Below are positions 32,258-35,277 of a DNA stretch of 35,277 nucleotides, piece by piece. The notes under the pieces are model-generated. The model saw only the letters and a program-made list of their open reading frames with translations. It was not told the DNA's origin and did no database searches. A program made the translations under genes and the position numbers. The DNA comes from a virus, in the IMG/VR virus record IMGVR_UViG_3300028173_000031, positions 1-35,277 of that record; one strand, written 5' to 3'. Each line of letters starts with the position of its first letter. The stretch's first letter is position 1.

Positions 32258-34033
32258 GCCTGAGAGCAGGTCTAGTTTCTTTTGTTTACGTTGTAGGCGG
32301 TATTTGTCTGCCTGGTATAGGCCGGTGGCACCCGCAACTGGGGCTGAGGCGGCGGCTAGTAGCTTGCCTTTCTTGAAGTAAGAGAAGGCCGGTGCGCCGG
32401 ACTCACGCTTACCACCAACTAGGGACTGCAGCATCTCCTCTCGAGTCATCCCCTTGGGGCTCATCTTCCTACTGCGCATTTCTTTCTTCAGGCCACCGTC
32501 ACCAAAGGTATTACCCTTCTTGCTTACCGAGATAGACAAGTTGTCTACATCGTTAAGGCGCTTGCCTCCTGCGCTACGGAACCCCTTATCGATAACCTTG
32601 TTCAGCTTATCGATATTGTAGAAGTCGTGTTGCCACGCACCGCGCTGTCGCTTTAGCAACCGGTCCTTAACTACTTTCGTAGGGGTATTGACCTTTACCA
32701 CTACGTTGAAGTGGCGTGGGTCCACCTTATTAAGTAGGTGTGTCTGTTCGTACACGGACCCCTTACCGGGAGCATGCCTACCCATATACTCGGATAGGCG
32801 TCTACCGGACAAAGTGTTCTTACCCACAATATCAAGTTCGTTGGCCTTGGTACCTAGCTGGTCCGCAATGCCGCGTGCGATAGTGCTCTTACCTGACCCT
32901 CCCGTACCAACCACTGCAATACGTGCTTTGCGTGGGTCTACACCGGCCCGCCTAAGCTCTTTGATTAACCGCTTGGACGAGTGCTGTACATTACTGGGGA
33001 TGGCTTGGCCGAGACCGGGGTCACGCTTAACTTTACCTAGCAACATCTTTACTTTGTAGGCTAGGTCCTTTCGGGTGCCCTTTAAGGCGGCTAGCCCAAG
33101 AGCCGTACCTGCTGCCGCCCCGAGTGGGAGTGTGGCTAGGGACGGACTAGTAGACTCCTTAGCAGCGGTCTTAGTTTGACTACCAATGGCCCCACCTAAA
33201 GCACCTCCAGCAACTGGTGCAGCTAGTATGGCCCCAACCCGCTTCTTATTTACATAGTCTAGTCGTTGACTTGGCATCTTTTTACCTGTTCTTAGAAACA
33301 TCAGTTTCTGACCGTGAGACATCCCAGGTTTGCCACCAGCCGCTGCTACGAGTTGATCGACAGAGCTAGTCCCACTCTTCTTTCCGCGAACCTTTACGTG
33401 TAGGTCACCAATGGATTTAATACTATCCATACCGCTCGTATCGAAGTTGGTTCGGATGTCCTTGTTTATGTTACCGGGCTTGTACACGTCATGCTGCCAC
33501 GCACCCCGTCCTCGATTAAGAATTCTGGACGTGCGAGTGGCCTTAGGCGTGTCCAGATGCATGATGACGTCATAAGCGTCAGGGGTCTCTCTAGCTAGTA
33601 GTTGAGTTTGCTCACTTACTGATCCACCGCCAGGTAGCTCGTACTTGTATCGCTTAGCATTTGAAATCTGAGACTTAGCCTTAACTACTTTATTGAGTTC
33701 CGACGCGGGCATACCTAGTTGAGACGCGAGTTCCCTAGCGAAGGTGCTCTTACCTGAGCCACCTACACCTGAGATAGCGATCCGCGCTTTTTCTGGTGAC
33801 ACACCTGCCTTCCGTAGAGCCTTACGGAGCTTCTTAGCTTGGGCTGTCACCTCAGCCGGTGGGCCCTTATGCAGGGCAACATTCTTGTGTGTTCCTTTAA
33901 CGAGCCTACTAGCACGTGAGAGCAGATCCTTTCGGACGCCCTTAGCGGCTACAGCCGCAGCGATTGTGGCACCACCTGCGCCCGCGATTGCTCCTAGAGT
34001 GCCTAAGCTACTCCTCTTTTTTGACTCAGGCAT
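32234..34033 (-). CDS. Tandemly duplicated P-loop NTPase or kinase with Gly/Ala membrane-like segments
   Basis: The ATG at 34033 has GGAG six bases upstream; the frame extends to a TTG at 34063 with no advantage (599 residues). Two related halves follow each other. Each has a Gly/Ala hydrophobic stretch, KG(V/T)RKDL, then a P-loop kinase-like domain. Walker A is GVGGSGKST (89-97) and GTGGSGKST (376-384), and each half has RGAWQHD(V/F)Y. KTA occurs at 288-290, just between the halves. The C-terminus adds another Gly/Ala segment (LLAAASAPVAGATGLY). The domain resembles small nucleotide or nucleoside kinases, but no known catalytic motif beyond the P-loop was assigned. Substrate and role are unknown. 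Confidence 0.68.
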   Translation of the reverse strand: MPESKKRSSLGTLGAIAGAGGATIAAAVAAKGVRKDLLSRASRLVKGTHKNVALHKGPPAEVTAQAKKLRKALRKAGVSPEKARIAISGVGGSGKSTFARELASQLGMPASELNKVVKAKSQISNAKRYKYELPGGGSVSEQTQLLARETPDAYDVIMHLDTPKATRTSRILNRGRGAWQHDVYKPGNINKDIRTNFDTSGMDSIKSIGDLHVKVRGKKSGTSSVDQLVAAAGGKPGMSHGQKLMFLRTGKKMPSQRLDYVNKKRVGAILAAPVAGGALGGAIGSQTKTAAKESTSPSLATLPLGAAAGTALGLAALKGTRKDLAYKVKMLLGKVKRDPGLGQAIPSNVQHSSKRLIKELRRAGVDPRKARIAVVGTGGSGKSTIARGIADQLGTKANELDIVGKNTLSGRRLSEYMGRHAPGKGSVYEQTHLLNKVDPRHFNVVVKVNTPTKVVKDRLLKRQRGAWQHDFYNIDKLNKVIDKGFRSAGGKRLNDVDNLSISVSKKGNTFGDGGLKKEMRSRKMSPKGMTREEMLQSLVGGKRESGAPAFSYFKKGKLLAAASAPVAGATGLYQADKYRLQRKQKKLDLLSGKGPGPKT

Positions 34034-34059
34034 GACGTCTCCGGGCGTGATTACACCTG

Positions 34060-34087
34060 TCAATTATGCACCATAAATTGGAATAAG
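34060..34087 (+). promoter_or_regulatory. Phage-type promoter P5 (TCAAT, 18 bases, ATAAG)
   Basis: TCAAT (34060-34064) and ATAAG (34083-34087) with an 18-base spacer and TTGGA before the second box. The first box deviates from GCAAA, but the spacing and second box match. The start would be near 34094, with AGGAG before the ATG at 34136. Confidence 0.5.
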
Positions 34088-34135
34088 AATAATGGAAGAA
34101 GACTAATCTACTTCCCATCCCCCATAGGAGACCTG

Positions 34136-34675
34136 ATGAAACCTAACCAGAGGGCAAGTGCAGAACTGCTAGCAGTCGCTGCCGCAGTCTACCGACAGTA
34201 CAACAAGCCCATCCGCGTTGCTGAGGTGTACACCTCCCTGAAGTACCGGGAGCTCGCCAGGAAGAAGGGAGACAAGACGTCTCCCTCCAATCAGCGCAAG
34301 CGCATCTCTGCCAGCTTCGCTCGCTTCTGCGGGCTCAAGCGCGGCGCGTACGGAACAACGGTGTACCTCGGATACACCATCACCAAAGCCCTGAACAAGG
34401 ACGACCAGATTGTCTGGACGTTCACTAAGGGTGAGGCCCCTGCGGTCTCCAAGGAAATCGCCGCCAAGAGCGACGAGTACTTGAAACACATTCTCGCCGA
34501 TCACCTACCCGAGGTGGTCACGCTTTTGAAGCGTGCATTTGGCGTTGGGATCGAGCAGGGGAAGGCCGCAGCCGTGGTCGACCCTCAGACCGTCGAGGAT
34601 GCTCGGTTGAATGGGATTGAAGAAGGACGTGGGTTGGAACGAGCCGACCTTCTCCGAAAGATCAACGGACAGTAG
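34136..34675 (+). CDS. Helical protein, possible winged-helix DNA-binding; paralog of the next gene
   Basis: 179 residues, with AGGAG six bases before the ATG. Residues 5-60 (LLAVAAAVYRQYNKPIRVAE, then helices with KTSPSNQRKRISAS) suit a winged-helix or helix-turn-helix start. The last 50 residues form a charged helix (FGVGIEQGKAAAVVDPQTVED). Architecture and several positions match the next gene, suggesting tandem duplication. A regulator is plausible but not shown. Codons are GC-rich. Confidence 0.55.
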   Translation: MKPNQRASAELLAVAAAVYRQYNKPIRVAEVYTSLKYRELARKKGDKTSPSNQRKRISASFARFCGLKRGAYGTTVYLGYTITKALNKDDQIVWTFTKGEAPAVSKEIAAKSDEYLKHILADHLPEVVTLLKRAFGVGIEQGKAAAVVDPQTVEDARLNGIEEGRGLERADLLRKINGQ

Positions 34676-34687
34676 GAGATCATCGAC

Positions 34688-35277
34688 ATGAAGAAGAAGA
34701 GCACAATTTTCACAAAGGCATTTCTCGAGCTCGCCGGAGCCGCGATTGTGGTGGCAGGCAAGCCGCTCAAGTTCAATGACATCTCCAAGGACCCAGAGCT
34801 CAACGCTTGGCTCGACGAGATGGGTCGATCGAAGAGCCCTCGCAGTCGGTACCAGGTTGCGCGGTACCAGTTTCTCCGGGCCATCACGGGCGACCCCTCG
34901 AACGGGACATTCGAGAACTTCGACATTGGCCAGCACACCGCAGACTGGGAGGGGCTGCGCATCACGTTCACCCTGTCACACACAGTGCATGGACTGGGGT
35001 ACAAGCTCCACGTCGATGACATCTCCCCGTTGGCGCTCATTGCGAAGCAGGGGTCCGACGCCCCAGCGGCTGAGGCCCCCGCTGCCGAAGCCCCGGCTGC
35101 AGTGCCGGATATCTTCGAAGCGCCCCAGGCTGACAAGCAGGGTCACATGCTCCAGGACCTACTGGATGGCATCGAGACCCACATGGCCGACGCGGTGAAG
35201 GCTGCGTACAAGAGGGGGCTTGCCGATGGGCAGGCGACCGTGGATGAGGAGGCCTGCAAGACCCACTTCGACAAAAG
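34688..35277 (+). CDS. Helical protein, paralog of the previous gene, cut by the right edge
   Basis: Open from the ATG at 34688 (AGGAG nine bases upstream) to the window edge without a stop, 196 residues visible. Like the previous gene it has an N-terminal helical domain (FLELAGAAIVVAGKPLKFND, then SKSPRSRYQVARYQFLRA). An Ala/Pro/Glu linker follows (APAAEAPAAEAPAA) and then a charged helix (AVKAAYKRGLADGQATVDEE). The shared order of domains supports a tandem pair. The C-terminus is missing, so the function cannot be judged. Confidence 0.55.
   Translation, partial: MKKKSTIFTKAFLELAGAAIVVAGKPLKFNDISKDPELNAWLDEMGRSKSPRSRYQVARYQFLRAITGDPSNGTFENFDIGQHTADWEGLRITFTLSHTVHGLGYKLHVDDISPLALIAKQGSDAPAAEAPAAEAPAAVPDIFEAPQADKQGHMLQDLLDGIETHMADAVKAAYKRGLADGQATVDEEACKTHFDK

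Noticed and set aside
33990-34060. Possible minus-strand promoter before the duplicated P-loop gene (CATAAT-like box)
   Set aside because: No matching upstream box at the right spacing; evidence too weak.
34585-35136. Minus-strand open frame with Ala/Gly/Ser repeats at the right end
   Set aside because: It is antisense to the 34688 gene, and the repeat is the shadow of that gene's Ala/Pro/Glu linker.
1-35277. tRNA genes, CRISPR arrays, insertion sequences
   Set aside because: No cloverleaf, regular direct repeats with spacers, or transposase-like gene seen by eye; a dedicated scan could still find a tRNA.

Overview
This window is part of the genome of a large tailed bacteriophage with a contractile tail (myovirus morphology). 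The evidence is a large terminase subunit, a prohead protease, a major capsid protein, a tail-sheath-like protein and a spike-like protein with an OB-fold-type N-terminus and an HxH motif, all in tightly packed overlapping genes. No bacterial housekeeping genes, tRNAs, insertion sequences or CRISPR arrays were seen. The host cannot be named from the sequence. AGGAG-type ribosome sites, intrinsic terminators and one sigma70-like promoter point only to a bacterium.

Layout. Positions 1-23978 form one block of about 24 genes on the minus strand, read right to left. In reading order they are: a 677-residue virion protein, a possible small terminase, a 600-residue Gly/Ala-rich basic protein, a SNF2-type helicase, a Cys-rich protein, TerL, several basic Gly/Ala-rich proteins, the prohead protease, two or three acidic scaffold-like proteins, a capsid accessory protein, the major capsid protein, neck and tail-completion-type proteins, and the sheath-like protein cut by the left edge. 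A noncoding gap at 9566-9724 carries a sigma70-like promoter and a structured leader in front of the scaffold/capsid genes. Positions 24000-24108 are a control region. To its right are plus-strand genes of mostly unknown function, interrupted by three minus-strand genes: the spike-like protein (26193-27593), a YkgJ-like Cys-rich protein (28642-29211) and a duplicated P-loop NTPase (32234-34033). A metallophosphoesterase lies at 30938-31549. No gene-free stretch exceeds 300 bases.

Regulation. Five plus-strand noncoding sites share a promoter-like pattern, a GCAAA-like box, about 18 bases, then ATAAG, usually with TTGG just upstream. Each lies before a gene or gene run. One drives a predicted RNA of about 77 bases with three hairpins, the last an intrinsic terminator, 25 bases before the next start codon. 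This is the best candidate here for an undescribed regulatory element.

Protein themes. The tripeptide KTA recurs in virion-block proteins, especially the scaffold candidates, and could mark prohead-protease processing sites. Several virion-block proteins are very basic with Gly/Ala-rich, membrane-like stretches. The duplicated P-loop protein has the same style and a KTA between its two halves, so it may also be a virion protein. No portal protein was recognised.
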